Made by a program: the position numbers and the translations under genes
Shown: piece after piece, positions 1 through 6,387 of the stretch
How positions within the stretch are numbered: the stretch's first letter is position 1
Layout: each line of letters begins with the position of its first letter
Notes under the pieces: model-generated
The model's input: only the letters and a program-made list of their open reading frames with translations
Database searches by the model: none
What the model was told of the DNA's origin: nothing
NCBI GenBank assembly: GCA_018065745.1
Contig: JAGHSS010000182.1
Span: 1 to 8,514, forward strand
DNA from: Candidatus Neoflavobacterium equi
GTDB taxonomy: Bacteria; Bacteroidota; Bacteroidia; Flavobacteriales; Flavobacteriaceae
Direction of reading: 5' to 3'
DNA length: 8,514 nucleotides

Positions 1-1020
1 ATGAAATTTACAGCAGAACAAATAGCAAGCATATTAGAAGGAAGAGTTGTAGGAGATGCAACAGTGGAGGTTGATAAACTAGCCAAGATTGAAGAAGGTG
101 AAGCAGGGTCGTTGACGTTTCTGGCAAATCCTAAATATAACAAATACATATATACAACAAAAGCATCCATTGCTATTGTTGGGACCTCTTTTGTTGCAGA
201 AGGACCAATTGAGCCAACATTAATTGTTGTTGAAGAACCTTATGAGTCGTTTTCTAAATTATTAGAATATTACAATCAGGTGAAGTTGATGAAATCAGGA
301 ATTGAACAGCCCTCTGTAATTTCTGAGAATGTAACTTATGGAGAGAATTTGTATTTGGGAAGTTTTTGCTATGTTGGTAAAAATGTAAAAATCGGAAATA
401 ATGTAAAGATTTATCCCAACTCATTTATTGGAGATAACTCTGTAATTGGAGACAATACCGTGCTTTTTGCAGGTGTTCGTGTGTATTCAGAATCAGTTAT
501 TGGAAACAGTTGTACCATTCATTCCGGGACGATTATTGGATCAGACGGTTTTGGATTTGCACCTTTAGAAGATGGTTCATACAAAAAAGTACCTCAAATT
601 GGAAACGTGATTTTGGAAGACTTTGTAGAAGTTGGAGCAAACACAACCATTGACAGAGCTACTTTGGGATCAACAATCATCAGAAAAGGAGTGAAGTTAG
701 ACAATCACATTCAGATTGCACATAATGTAGAGATTGGAGAACACACCGTGATTGCTTCTCAAACAGGAGTAGCTGGGTCTTCAAAAATCGGAAAGTTCTG
801 TATCATTGGAGGACAAGTTGGAATTGCAGGTCACATTGTGATTGGTAACCACGTGAAAATTCAAGCACAGACGGGTGTTGGAAGAAATATTAAAGACGGA
901 GAAGCAATCCAAGGAAGTCCTGCATTGCCATATTCAGATTTTAATAAGTCTTATGTACACTTTAAGAATTTAAATAAAATAGTAAGCGAAGTCAATAATT
1001 TGATAAAGTCAAATAAATAA
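1..1020 (+). CDS. lpxD: UDP-3-O-(3-hydroxyacyl)glucosamine N-acyltransferase LpxD
   Basis: LpxD transfers an (R)-3-hydroxyacyl chain from acyl-ACP to the 2-amino group of UDP-3-O-acyl-glucosamine, the third step of lipid A synthesis, in the cytoplasm. The 339-residue length is normal for the family. Residues about 1-100 form the N-terminal uridine-binding domain. Residues about 105-300 are hexapeptide repeats (IGNNVKI, IGDNSVI, IGNSCTI and so on) that fold as a left-handed beta-helix. The GSDGFGFA block is at 180-187, followed by TTIDRA (215-220) and DNHIQIAHNVEIG (234-246). His241 matches the catalytic His of E. coli LpxD (His239). The C-terminal tail (about 310-339) is helical, as expected for the trimer. 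The window opens exactly at this ATG, so promoter and leader are not visible. The gene ends 11 nt before lpxC-fabZ, which fits one operon. A second LpxD-like gene lies at 3826-4755; this copy keeps the more canonical motifs. Confidence 0.96.
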   Translation: MKFTAEQIASILEGRVVGDATVEVDKLAKIEEGEAGSLTFLANPKYNKYIYTTKASIAIVGTSFVAEGPIEPTLIVVEEPYESFSKLLEYYNQVKLMKSGIEQPSVISENVTYGENLYLGSFCYVGKNVKIGNNVKIYPNSFIGDNSVIGDNTVLFAGVRVYSESVIGNSCTIHSGTIIGSDGFGFAPLEDGSYKKVPQIGNVILEDFVEVGANTTIDRATLGSTIIRKGVKLDNHIQIAHNVEIGEHTVIASQTGVAGSSKIGKFCIIGGQVGIAGHIVIGNHVKIQAQTGVGRNIKDGEAIQGSPALPYSDFNKSYVHFKNLNKIVSEVNNLIKSNK

Positions 1021-1031
1021 AACATTTAATT

Positions 1032-2420
1032 ATGGTAAAACAGACCACCATTAAAGAAGCTATTTCTTTAGAAGGAGTTGGGTTACACACGGGTCAGCAT
1101 GTTAAAATGACATTTAAGCCAGCCCCTGTAAATAATGGTTATACATTTGTTCGCGTGGATCTTGAAGGTTCACCAGTTATTGAAGCAGATGCAAATTATG
1201 TAACGAACACACAACGTGGTACTAACTTGGAAAAGTTGGGCGTTAAAATTCAAACCAGTGAGCATGTTCTTGCCGCATTTGTTGGATGTGATGTTGACAA
1301 TGTAATTATTGAAATAAATGCTTCTGAGCCACCAATCATGGATGGATCGTCAAAATATTTTGTAGAAGCAATTGAGAAAGTTGGGATTATTACTCAGGAC
1401 GCAGACCGTCAGGTTTATGTTGTTAAAGAAGTAATCTCTTTCACAGATGAAAACACAGGTAGTGAAATCACAATTATTCCTTCAGATGAATACTGTGTAA
1501 CCGCTATGGTTGATTTTGGAACTAAAGTTTTGGGAACTCAAAATGCGACAATGAAGTCCATCAAAGATTTCAAAGCAGATTTCTCAAACTGTAGAACATT
1601 CAGTTTCTTACATGAGTTAGAAGGATTGTTACAACACGGGTTGATCAAAGGTGGAGATTTAAATAATGCCATTGTTTATGTGGACAAAGAAATTTCTCCA
1701 GAAACCATGGAGCATTTAAAAACTGCTTTTGGGAAAGACAACATCACCGTGAAACCAAACGGAATCTTGGACAACTTAACTTTGCATTATCCAAATGAAG
1801 CTGCACGTCACAAGTTGTTAGATATTGTGGGAGATTTAGCTTTGATTGGAACACGCATCCAAGGAAAAGTAATTGCTAATAAGCCAGGACATTTTGTAAA
1901 CACCATGTTTGCTAAAAAAATGTCTAAAATCATAAAAAACGAACAGAGAAATCAAATTCCTGTTTATGACTTGAATAAAGAGCCTTTGATGGACATCACT
2001 AAAATTTTGGCGATGCTTCCTCACAGATTCCCTTTTATTTTAGTTGACCGCATTTTGGAGATGACAGATTCTCAGGTAGTAGGTATGAAAAACGTAACTA
2101 TGAATGAAGAATTCTTTCAAGGTCATTTCCCTGGTGCACCAGTAATGCCAGGAGTTCTTATTGTAGAGGCGATGGCGCAAACAGGTGGAATTTTAATTCT
2201 GAGTTCAGTTCCTGATCCAGAAAACTATTTGACCTATTTCATGAAAATTGACAATGTTAAATTTAAGCAAAAAGTACTTCCAGGGGATACCTTAATATTC
2301 AAATTGGAATTACTTTCGCCAATTCGCAGAGGTATTTGCCACATGCAAGCAGTCGCTTATGCAAATGGAAAACTTGTTGCAGAAGCCGAACTAATGGCAC
2401 AAATCGTAAAAAAGAACTAA
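1032..2420 (+). CDS. lpxC/fabZ: Bifunctional UDP-3-O-acyl-N-acetylglucosamine deacetylase / 3-hydroxyacyl-ACP dehydratase (LpxC-FabZ fusion)
   Basis: A two-domain enzyme of 462 residues. Residues about 1-305 are LpxC, the zinc deacetylase that commits UDP-3-O-acyl-GlcNAc to lipid A. Residues about 318-462 are FabZ, the hot-dog-fold dehydratase that turns (R)-3-hydroxyacyl-ACP into enoyl-ACP for fatty acid elongation. LpxC zinc ligands are visible: His78 in SEHVLAA, and His260 and Asp264 in HKLLDIVGD. Glu77, Asp268 and His287 (KPGHF) match the other active-site residues, and the CRTFSF...GLIKGGDLNNA block spans 187-213. In FabZ, LPHRFPFILVDRI (329-341) is typical, with catalytic His365 in GHFPGAPVMPG and Glu379 in VEAMAQ. 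Both halves look intact, so both activities are expected. This fusion is known across Bacteroidetes. The ATG follows an AT-rich leader with no Shine-Dalgarno, and the gene lies 11 nt after lpxD and 10 nt before the lpxA ATG. Confidence 0.98.
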   Translation: MVKQTTIKEAISLEGVGLHTGQHVKMTFKPAPVNNGYTFVRVDLEGSPVIEADANYVTNTQRGTNLEKLGVKIQTSEHVLAAFVGCDVDNVIIEINASEPPIMDGSSKYFVEAIEKVGIITQDADRQVYVVKEVISFTDENTGSEITIIPSDEYCVTAMVDFGTKVLGTQNATMKSIKDFKADFSNCRTFSFLHELEGLLQHGLIKGGDLNNAIVYVDKEISPETMEHLKTAFGKDNITVKPNGILDNLTLHYPNEAARHKLLDIVGDLALIGTRIQGKVIANKPGHFVNTMFAKKMSKIIKNEQRNQIPVYDLNKEPLMDITKILAMLPHRFPFILVDRILEMTDSQVVGMKNVTMNEEFFQGHFPGAPVMPGVLIVEAMAQTGGILILSSVPDPENYLTYFMKIDNVKFKQKVLPGDTLIFKLELLSPIRRGICHMQAVAYANGKLVAEAELMAQIVKKN

Positions 2421-2430
2421 TTATTTGATT

Positions 2431-3216
2431 ATGAATCAACCTTTAGCTTATGTTCATCCAGGTGCCAAAATTGCTAAAAATGTAGTAATTGAGCCTTTTA
2501 CTACCATCCACAACAATGTGGAAATTGGAGAAGGAACTTGGATAGGATCTAACGTAACAATCATGGAAGGTGCCAGAATTGGTAAAAATTGTAGCATATT
2601 TCCAGGATCTGTAATTTCAGCTATACCACAAGATTTAAAGTTTGGCGGTGAAGAGTCTGTAGCTATTATTGGAGACCACACAACCATCAGAGAATGTGTG
2701 ACTATTAATAGAGGAACTGCAGCGTCTGGACAAACGGTAGTTGGATCTCATTGTTTAATTATGGCTACTGCTCACATTGCACATGACTGTGTGATTGGAG
2801 ATCACGCCATCGTTGTTAATGGTGTTGCCTTGGCAGGACACGTAACTGTTGGAGACCACGCCGTTATTGGAGGTCATGCCGCAGTACATCAATTTATTTC
2901 TATTGGAGACCACTGTATGATTTCAGGAGGAGCTTTGGTAAGAAAAGATGTGCCACCTTTCACTAAAGCAGCTAAAGAACCTTTATCTTATGTTGGAATC
3001 AACTCCATCGGTTTGAGAAGAAGAGGTTTTTCAACTGATAAGATCAGAGAAATTCAAGATATTTATCGTATATTATATCAGAAAAACTACAACAATACAC
3101 AAGCAATTGGTATTATTGAAGCAGAAATGGAGGCAACTCCAGAACGCGATGAAATCATTACGTTCATCAAAAATTCGTCTCGTGGAATCATGAAAGGTTA
3201 CAACGGGACCAACTAA
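2431..3216 (+). CDS. lpxA: Acyl-ACP--UDP-N-acetylglucosamine O-acyltransferase LpxA
   Basis: LpxA adds the first (R)-3-hydroxyacyl chain to the 3-OH of UDP-GlcNAc, the entry step of lipid A synthesis. I place the start at the ATG at 2431, giving 261 residues, close to the E. coli length of 262. An in-frame TTG at 2425 would add only two residues and is less likely. Residues about 5-185 are left-handed beta-helix hexapeptide repeats. NQDLK-like PQDLK is at 66-70 and IRECVTINRGT at 86-96. HIAHDC is at 115-120; His118 matches the catalytic His125 of E. coli. AGHVTVGD (135-142) and AVHQF (151-155) hold the other conserved histidines. The C-terminal helical domain starts near NSIGLRRRGF (191-200). 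By ungapped alignment from memory, Gly166 falls at the E. coli Gly173 acyl-chain ruler position, which would allow a long chain (inference). The preceding lpxC-fabZ stop is 10 nt upstream. Confidence 0.97.
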   Translation: MNQPLAYVHPGAKIAKNVVIEPFTTIHNNVEIGEGTWIGSNVTIMEGARIGKNCSIFPGSVISAIPQDLKFGGEESVAIIGDHTTIRECVTINRGTAASGQTVVGSHCLIMATAHIAHDCVIGDHAIVVNGVALAGHVTVGDHAVIGGHAAVHQFISIGDHCMISGGALVRKDVPPFTKAAKEPLSYVGINSIGLRRRGFSTDKIREIQDIYRILYQKNYNNTQAIGIIEAEMEATPERDEIITFIKNSSRGIMKGYNGTN

Positions 3217-3252
3217 ATTTATATTTATTAAAATACCATATACAAATTACAA

Positions 3253-3819
3253 ATGGCAAGTACATCAGATATTAGAAACGGTTTATGTATCAAATTTAAT
3301 AATGATATTTATAAAATCGTTGAATTTTTACACGTGAAGCCAGGAAAAGGTCCTGCTTTTGTGAGAACAAAATTGAGAAGTGTTACAAACGGTAAAGTTT
3401 TGGACAACACTTTTTCAGCAGGTCACAAAATTGATGTAGTTCGTGTTGAGACACAAACTTTTCAGTTCTTATACCCTGAAGGAAATGATTTCCACTTCAT
3501 GAACACAGAGACTTTTGAACAAATCACTTTGGACAGAAACGTGTTGGATGCTCCAGATTTATTGAAAGAAGGAACTAATGTAATGATTCAGATCAATGCT
3601 GAAACAGAATCACCACTTGCGGTTGACATGCCAGCTTCTGTAATTTTAGAAGTTACTTATGCAGAGCCAGGAGTTAAAGGAAACACAGCAACTAATGCTA
3701 CGAAACCAGCAACTGTTGAAACTGGTGCTTCAGTTAACGTTCCATTGTTTATCAATGAAGGAGATAAAATCAAAATTGATACCGCTACAGGTTCATACAT
3801 GGAACGTATTAAAGAATAA
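3253..3819 (+). CDS. efp: Translation elongation factor P
   Basis: EF-P binds between the P and E sites of stalled ribosomes and promotes peptide bond formation at consecutive prolines. The 188-residue length and three-domain layout are standard: an N-terminal KOW-like domain (about 1-65), a central OB domain (about 66-128), and a C-terminal OB domain (about 129-188) ending in GDKIKIDTATGSYMERIKE. The tip loop that reaches the peptidyl-transferase centre reads KPGKGPA (29-35), with Lys32 at the residue that is modified in many bacteria. A lysine here argues against the EarP arginine-rhamnosylation branch; which modification, if any, is used cannot be told from this window. The gene sits between lpxA (36 nt gap, AT-rich, no clear terminator) and the LpxD-like gene (6 nt gap). 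It is probably cotranscribed with the lipid A genes, though a promoter in the 36-nt gap is not excluded. Confidence 0.98.
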   Translation: MASTSDIRNGLCIKFNNDIYKIVEFLHVKPGKGPAFVRTKLRSVTNGKVLDNTFSAGHKIDVVRVETQTFQFLYPEGNDFHFMNTETFEQITLDRNVLDAPDLLKEGTNVMIQINAETESPLAVDMPASVILEVTYAEPGVKGNTATNATKPATVETGASVNVPLFINEGDKIKIDTATGSYMERIKE

Positions 3820-3825
3820 TTAAAA

Positions 3826-4755
3826 ATGAAATTCCCTACCTTACAAAAGCTAAGCGACATTGCTGACATCATTGGATGTACCTATGTTGGTGCTGATTCT
3901 TTCCCAGTTTACGGATTGAATGAAATTCACGTGGTTACTCCTGGAGACATCGTTTTCGTGGATCATCCAAAATATTATGACAAAGCTTTACAAAGTGATG
4001 CTACAATTATCTTGATAAACAAAGAAGTGGAATGTCCGGAAGGCAAAGCACTGTTGATTTCTGATGATCCATTCAGAGATTTCAACAAGTTGACAAAGCA
4101 TTTCAACCCGTTTCAGCCCTCTTCTGTAGCCATTTCGCCTTCAGCTAAAATTGGTCAGGGGACCATCATTCAACCCAATACCTTTGTAGGTAATAACGTT
4201 GTCATAGGTGAGAATTGTGTGATTCATCCCAATGTAACCATCTATGACAATATTATTATCGGTAATGAGGTTACTATACACGCCGGGACTGTTTTAGGAG
4301 CTGATGCTTTTTACTACAAGAACCGTCCAGAAGGATTTGACCAACTTTTGTCAGGAGGTCGTGTAGTGATTGGAGATCGTGTAACCTTGGGAGCTTCCTG
4401 TACAATTGACAGAGGAGTTACTGGAGACACCACCATTTCTGCAGGTACTAAAATTGACAATCAAGTCCACGTGGGACATGACACCGTGATTGGAAAAAAA
4501 TGTTTGATCGCTTCACAAACAGGTATTGCCGGTTGTGTTGTTATTGAAGATGAAGTAACCATCTGGGGGCAAGTTGGTATTACCAGCGGAGTCACTATTG
4601 GCCACAAAGCAGTTTTAATGGCACAGTGTGGTGCTACAAAGAGTTTGAAAGGCGGCAAAGCTTATTTTGGTACTCCAGCACAAGAAACACGTGAACAATT
4701 AAAACAAATTGCAAACACCAAAAGGATTCCTGAGATATTAGAAAAATTAAAATAA
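3826..4755 (+). CDS. LpxD-like UDP-3-O-acylglucosamine N-acyltransferase paralogue
   Basis: A second LpxD-family protein of 309 residues, 30 shorter than the copy at 1-1020. An LpxD-type N-terminal domain (about 1-98) is followed by hexapeptide repeats (about 103-270) and a short C-terminal tail. CTIDRG (192-197), KIDNQVHVGHDTVIG (209-223) and ASQTGIAG (229-236) line up with the first copy. His218 occupies the catalytic His position. Two differences stand out: the GSDGFGFA block reads GADAFYYK (158-165), and the C-terminal helical extension is shorter. These changes fall near regions that in LpxD bind substrate and shape the trimer, so a different acyl chain or sugar acceptor is possible (inference). 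It starts 6 nt after efp and ends 7 nt before the NTF2-like gene. Fold and family are clear; whether it acts on lipid A or another acylated amino sugar is not. Confidence 0.85.
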   Translation: MKFPTLQKLSDIADIIGCTYVGADSFPVYGLNEIHVVTPGDIVFVDHPKYYDKALQSDATIILINKEVECPEGKALLISDDPFRDFNKLTKHFNPFQPSSVAISPSAKIGQGTIIQPNTFVGNNVVIGENCVIHPNVTIYDNIIIGNEVTIHAGTVLGADAFYYKNRPEGFDQLLSGGRVVIGDRVTLGASCTIDRGVTGDTTISAGTKIDNQVHVGHDTVIGKKCLIASQTGIAGCVVIEDEVTIWGQVGITSGVTIGHKAVLMAQCGATKSLKGGKAYFGTPAQETREQLKQIANTKRIPEILEKLK

Positions 4756-4762
4756 TATATCT

Positions 4763-5122
4763 ATGAGTGTTTCAGATTTAGTACAGAAATTTTATGCTTC
4801 AGATGCATTAATGCATCACCATTTGATTGCCCAATTTTTACATGATGATTTGGAAGTTTTTTGGCACAGTACCACCGGGTATTTGCATTTAAACAAACAA
4901 GAGCTTGTTGATTATTCGCTGCATTTGGAAAAGGCCTATGATTCTTCCAGATTTGACATCACTCATTTTCTCAAGGATGGAGATTCAGTAACCGTGCGTT
5001 ACACACATTTTGTCACAACCAAAGAAAACCCAAATCACGAATTGATTTTAGCTCATTTCATGGCCATTTGGGAGGTAAAAGACCAGAAGTTGTACCGCGC
5101 ATATATCATGAGTCAACTGTAA
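4763..5122 (+). CDS. NTF2-like (SnoaL-type) small protein of unknown function
   Basis: A 119-residue soluble protein with no signal peptide or membrane segment. Its pattern fits the NTF2-like cone fold: an N-terminal helix ([23 protein letters not shown], about 3-26), then [27 protein letters not shown] (26-52), which resembles the strand-loop-helix of SnoaL-type proteins, and three late beta strands ([46 protein letters not shown]). This assignment rests on overall pattern rather than a signature motif. Such proteins can be enzymes, ligand binders or scaffolds, and nothing seen here picks one. It lies 7 nt after the LpxD-like gene with no terminator between, so it is probably the last gene of the lipid A row. 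The reading frame looks real: the codon use resembles its neighbours, the start is tightly spaced, and the protein has well-formed secondary structure. Confidence 0.72.
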   Translation: MSVSDLVQKFYASDALMHHHLIAQFLHDDLEVFWHSTTGYLHLNKQELVDYSLHLEKAYDSSRFDITHFLKDGDSVTVRYTHFVTTKENPNHELILAHFMAIWEVKDQKLYRAYIMSQL

Positions 5123-5125
5123 GAT

Positions 5126-5156
5126 TTTTGATAAATTTTGCTAAAATTATCCAAAA
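5126..5156 (+). other. Imperfect AU-rich hairpin just after the NTF2-like gene
   Basis: TTTTGATAAATTTT pairs with AAAATTATCCAAAA around the 3-nt loop GCT. This gives 13 base pairs with two single-base bulges (A5133 and C5152). It begins four bases after the stop codon of the NTF2-like gene. Only one pair is G-C and no long T tract follows, so it is a poor rho-independent terminator. It might act as a 3'-end stabiliser or weak attenuator of the lipid A transcript before sucD. Confidence 0.35.
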
Positions 5157-5241
5157 GTTTCCTACAAATGTTTTATCTTTAATCGCAAATAAAAGTTTAA
5201 CATTTTCGCAAAAAATAAACAAACACATTAAAATTAAAATT
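5157..5241 (+). promoter_or_regulatory. AT-rich leader of sucD, possible promoter region
   Basis: The 119-nt gap between the NTF2-like gene and sucD is much longer than the other gaps in the gene row, which suggests sucD has its own promoter. TATCTTTA at 5174-5181 is one base from the Bacteroidetes -7 consensus TAnnTTTG, but I see no TTG at the expected -33 distance. Two short direct repeats are present: AAAAGTTT at 5153-5160 and 5191-5198, and TCGCAAA at 5183-5189 and 5206-5212. The last bases before the ATG (AAAATTAAAATT) are a typical AT-rich Bacteroidetes translation start. Confidence 0.3.
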
Positions 5242-6117
5242 ATGAGCGTTTTAGTAAATAAAGATTCTAAAATTATAGTTCAAGGGTTTACTGGAAGTGA
5301 AGGTACTTACCACGCTTCTCAAATGATTGAATATGGTTCAAACGTCGTTGGTGGTGTAACTCCAGGTAAAGGAGGAACAACACATTTAGATCGTCCGGTT
5401 TTCAATACCGTTCAAGACGCTGTTGACCAAGCAGGTGCAGACACATCAATTATTTTTGTTCCACCAGCTTTCGCTGCAGATGCTATCTTTGAAGCAGCTA
5501 AAGCAGGTATTAAAGTGATCATTTGTATTACAGAAGGAATTCCTACTGCAGACATGATGAAAGCTTATGCTTATGTGAAACAACAAGAAAACTGTCGTTT
5601 GATTGGTCCTAACTGTCCAGGTGTAATCACTCCAGGAGAGGCAAAAGTTGGAATTATGCCAGGTTTTGTATTCAAAAAAGGTAAAGTAGGTATCGTTTCT
5701 AAATCGGGAACTTTAACTTATGAAGCAGCAGATCAAATTGTAAAACAAGGGATGGGAATCACTACTGCAATCGGTATTGGTGGAGACCCAATCATTGGAA
5801 CTACAACTAAAGAAGCTGTTGAATTGTTGATGAACGACCCAGAAACAGAAGCAATCATCATGATTGGTGAAATTGGAGGTCAATTAGAGGCAGATGCTGC
5901 ACGTTGGATTAAAGCTGACGGTAACAGAAAGCCAGTTATCGGTTTCATCGCAGGAGAAACAGCACCAAAAGGAAGAACAATGGGTCACGCAGGTGCTATT
6001 GTTGGAGGTGATGATGAATCTGCAGAAGCTAAAAAACGCATCATGAGAGAAAACGGTATCCACGTTGTGGACTCACCAGCTCAAATTGGTATGAAAGTGA
6101 AAGAAGTTTTATCATAA
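5242..6117 (+). CDS. sucD: Succinate--CoA ligase (ADP-forming) subunit alpha
   Basis: The alpha subunit of succinyl-CoA synthetase binds CoA and carries the phosphohistidine in the TCA step that couples succinyl-CoA cleavage to nucleoside triphosphate formation. From the ATG at 5242 the product has 291 residues, matching the family. The frame is open further upstream to 5068, but that stretch overlaps the NTF2-like gene and does not look like SucD. Residues 1-130 are the Rossmann CoA-binding domain, with GFTGSEGT (15-22) and IGPNCPG (121-127). The second half is the ligase domain, with KSGTLTYE (154-161), [10 protein letters not shown] (178-187) and the active His249 in GHAGAIVGG. SucC, the beta subunit, is not in this window, so the two subunits are either unlinked or separated by more than the window shows; separate loci are common in this phylum. 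A strong terminator follows 24 nt after the stop. Confidence 0.98.
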   Translation: MSVLVNKDSKIIVQGFTGSEGTYHASQMIEYGSNVVGGVTPGKGGTTHLDRPVFNTVQDAVDQAGADTSIIFVPPAFAADAIFEAAKAGIKVIICITEGIPTADMMKAYAYVKQQENCRLIGPNCPGVITPGEAKVGIMPGFVFKKGKVGIVSKSGTLTYEAADQIVKQGMGITTAIGIGGDPIIGTTTKEAVELLMNDPETEAIIMIGEIGGQLEADAARWIKADGNRKPVIGFIAGETAPKGRTMGHAGAIVGGDDESAEAKKRIMRENGIHVVDSPAQIGMKVKEVLS

Positions 6118-6141
6118 TTAGATAAATCCTTATACAAATAG

Positions 6142-6173
6142 AAGCGTTGCCATCAGGCAGCGCTTTTTTTTTT
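6142..6173 (+). terminator. Rho-independent terminator of sucD
   Basis: AAGCGTTGCC pairs with GGCAGCGCTT around the loop ATCA. The 10-bp stem contains one G-U pair and is followed by an unbroken run of ten T (6164-6173). It starts 24 nt after the sucD stop and should end transcripts coming from the lipid A/sucD side. Confidence 0.93.
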
Positions 6174-6212
6174 GCCCAAGTTTTTAAAGTTTTATTTTAT
6201 TTCTTAATTTTT

Positions 6213-6312
6213 GGGCGTGCCCCCAGTGTCGCTGCACTCCACCGCGGTCAGGCTGTCCGCTATATCTTTTTTGGATAAATCCAAAAAAGGATGCCGCTCC
6301 CATCCTTCACGC
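6213..6312. ncRNA. GC-rich structured intergenic element (candidate RNA or dispersed repeat)
   Basis: A GC-rich block of about 100 nt sits between AT-rich flanks. GCGTG at 6215-6219 can pair with CACGC at 6308-6312 and enclose the whole element. Inside are AGTG/CACT (6225-6228 with 6235-6238), GCGG/CCGC (6244-6247 with 6257-6260), a perfect 11-bp stem CTTTTTTGGAT/ATCCAAAAAAG (6266-6276 with 6279-6289) and AAGGATG/CATCCTT (6287-6293 with 6301-6307). The last two overlap at 6287-6289, so they compete or partly share. Read on the minus strand, the AAGGATG/CATCCTT hairpin is followed by six T, as in a terminator. There is no credible reading frame. From memory, very similar blocks with GGCTGTCCGCTATATC and GGATGCCGCTCCCATCC occur between genes in many flavobacterial genomes. 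That recollection is unverified, and I cannot say whether it is a transcribed RNA, a repeat element or a terminator. Confidence 0.5.
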
Positions 6313-6326
6313 AGGCCGTCACACGA

Positions 6327-6357
6327 TTGTCCAATATTTTAACAGTTTTTAAGTTAT
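6327..6357 (+). promoter_or_regulatory. Possible Bacteroidetes-type promoter of the glutamate-synthase-like gene
   Basis: TTG at 6327-6329 is followed after 20 nt by TAAGTTAT at 6350-6357. The spacing suits the Bacteroidetes -33/-7 promoter (TTG ... TAnnTTTG), but only four of six fixed -7 bases match. It lies after the sucD terminator and 30 nt before the next ATG, where a promoter is needed. The -7 box overlaps the left arm of the inverted repeat at 6345-6380. Confidence 0.28.
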
Positions 6358-6380
6358 AAGTACATAGACCACTTAAAAAC
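6345..6380. repeat. Perfect 10-bp inverted repeat upstream of the glutamate-synthase-like gene
   Basis: GTTTTTAAGT (6345-6354) and ACTTAAAAAC (6371-6380) are exact reverse complements separated by 16 nt. The right arm ends 7 nt before the ATG at 6388. This could be a dimeric regulator's operator, since the arm centres are about 26 bp apart, or a 5' leader hairpin near the ribosome site. The arms are AT-rich, so some chance similarity is possible. Confidence 0.5.
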
Positions 6381-6387
6381 AATCATC

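Noticed and set aside
2425..2430. TTG start for lpxA two codons before the ATG
   Set aside because: ATG at 2431 is the stronger start codon and gives a standard LpxA N-terminus.
5068..5241. In-frame upstream extension of sucD overlapping the NTF2-like gene
   Set aside because: The extra 58 residues do not look like SucD, overlap a better gene in another frame, and the ATG at 5242 gives the normal 291-residue protein after a typical AT-rich leader.
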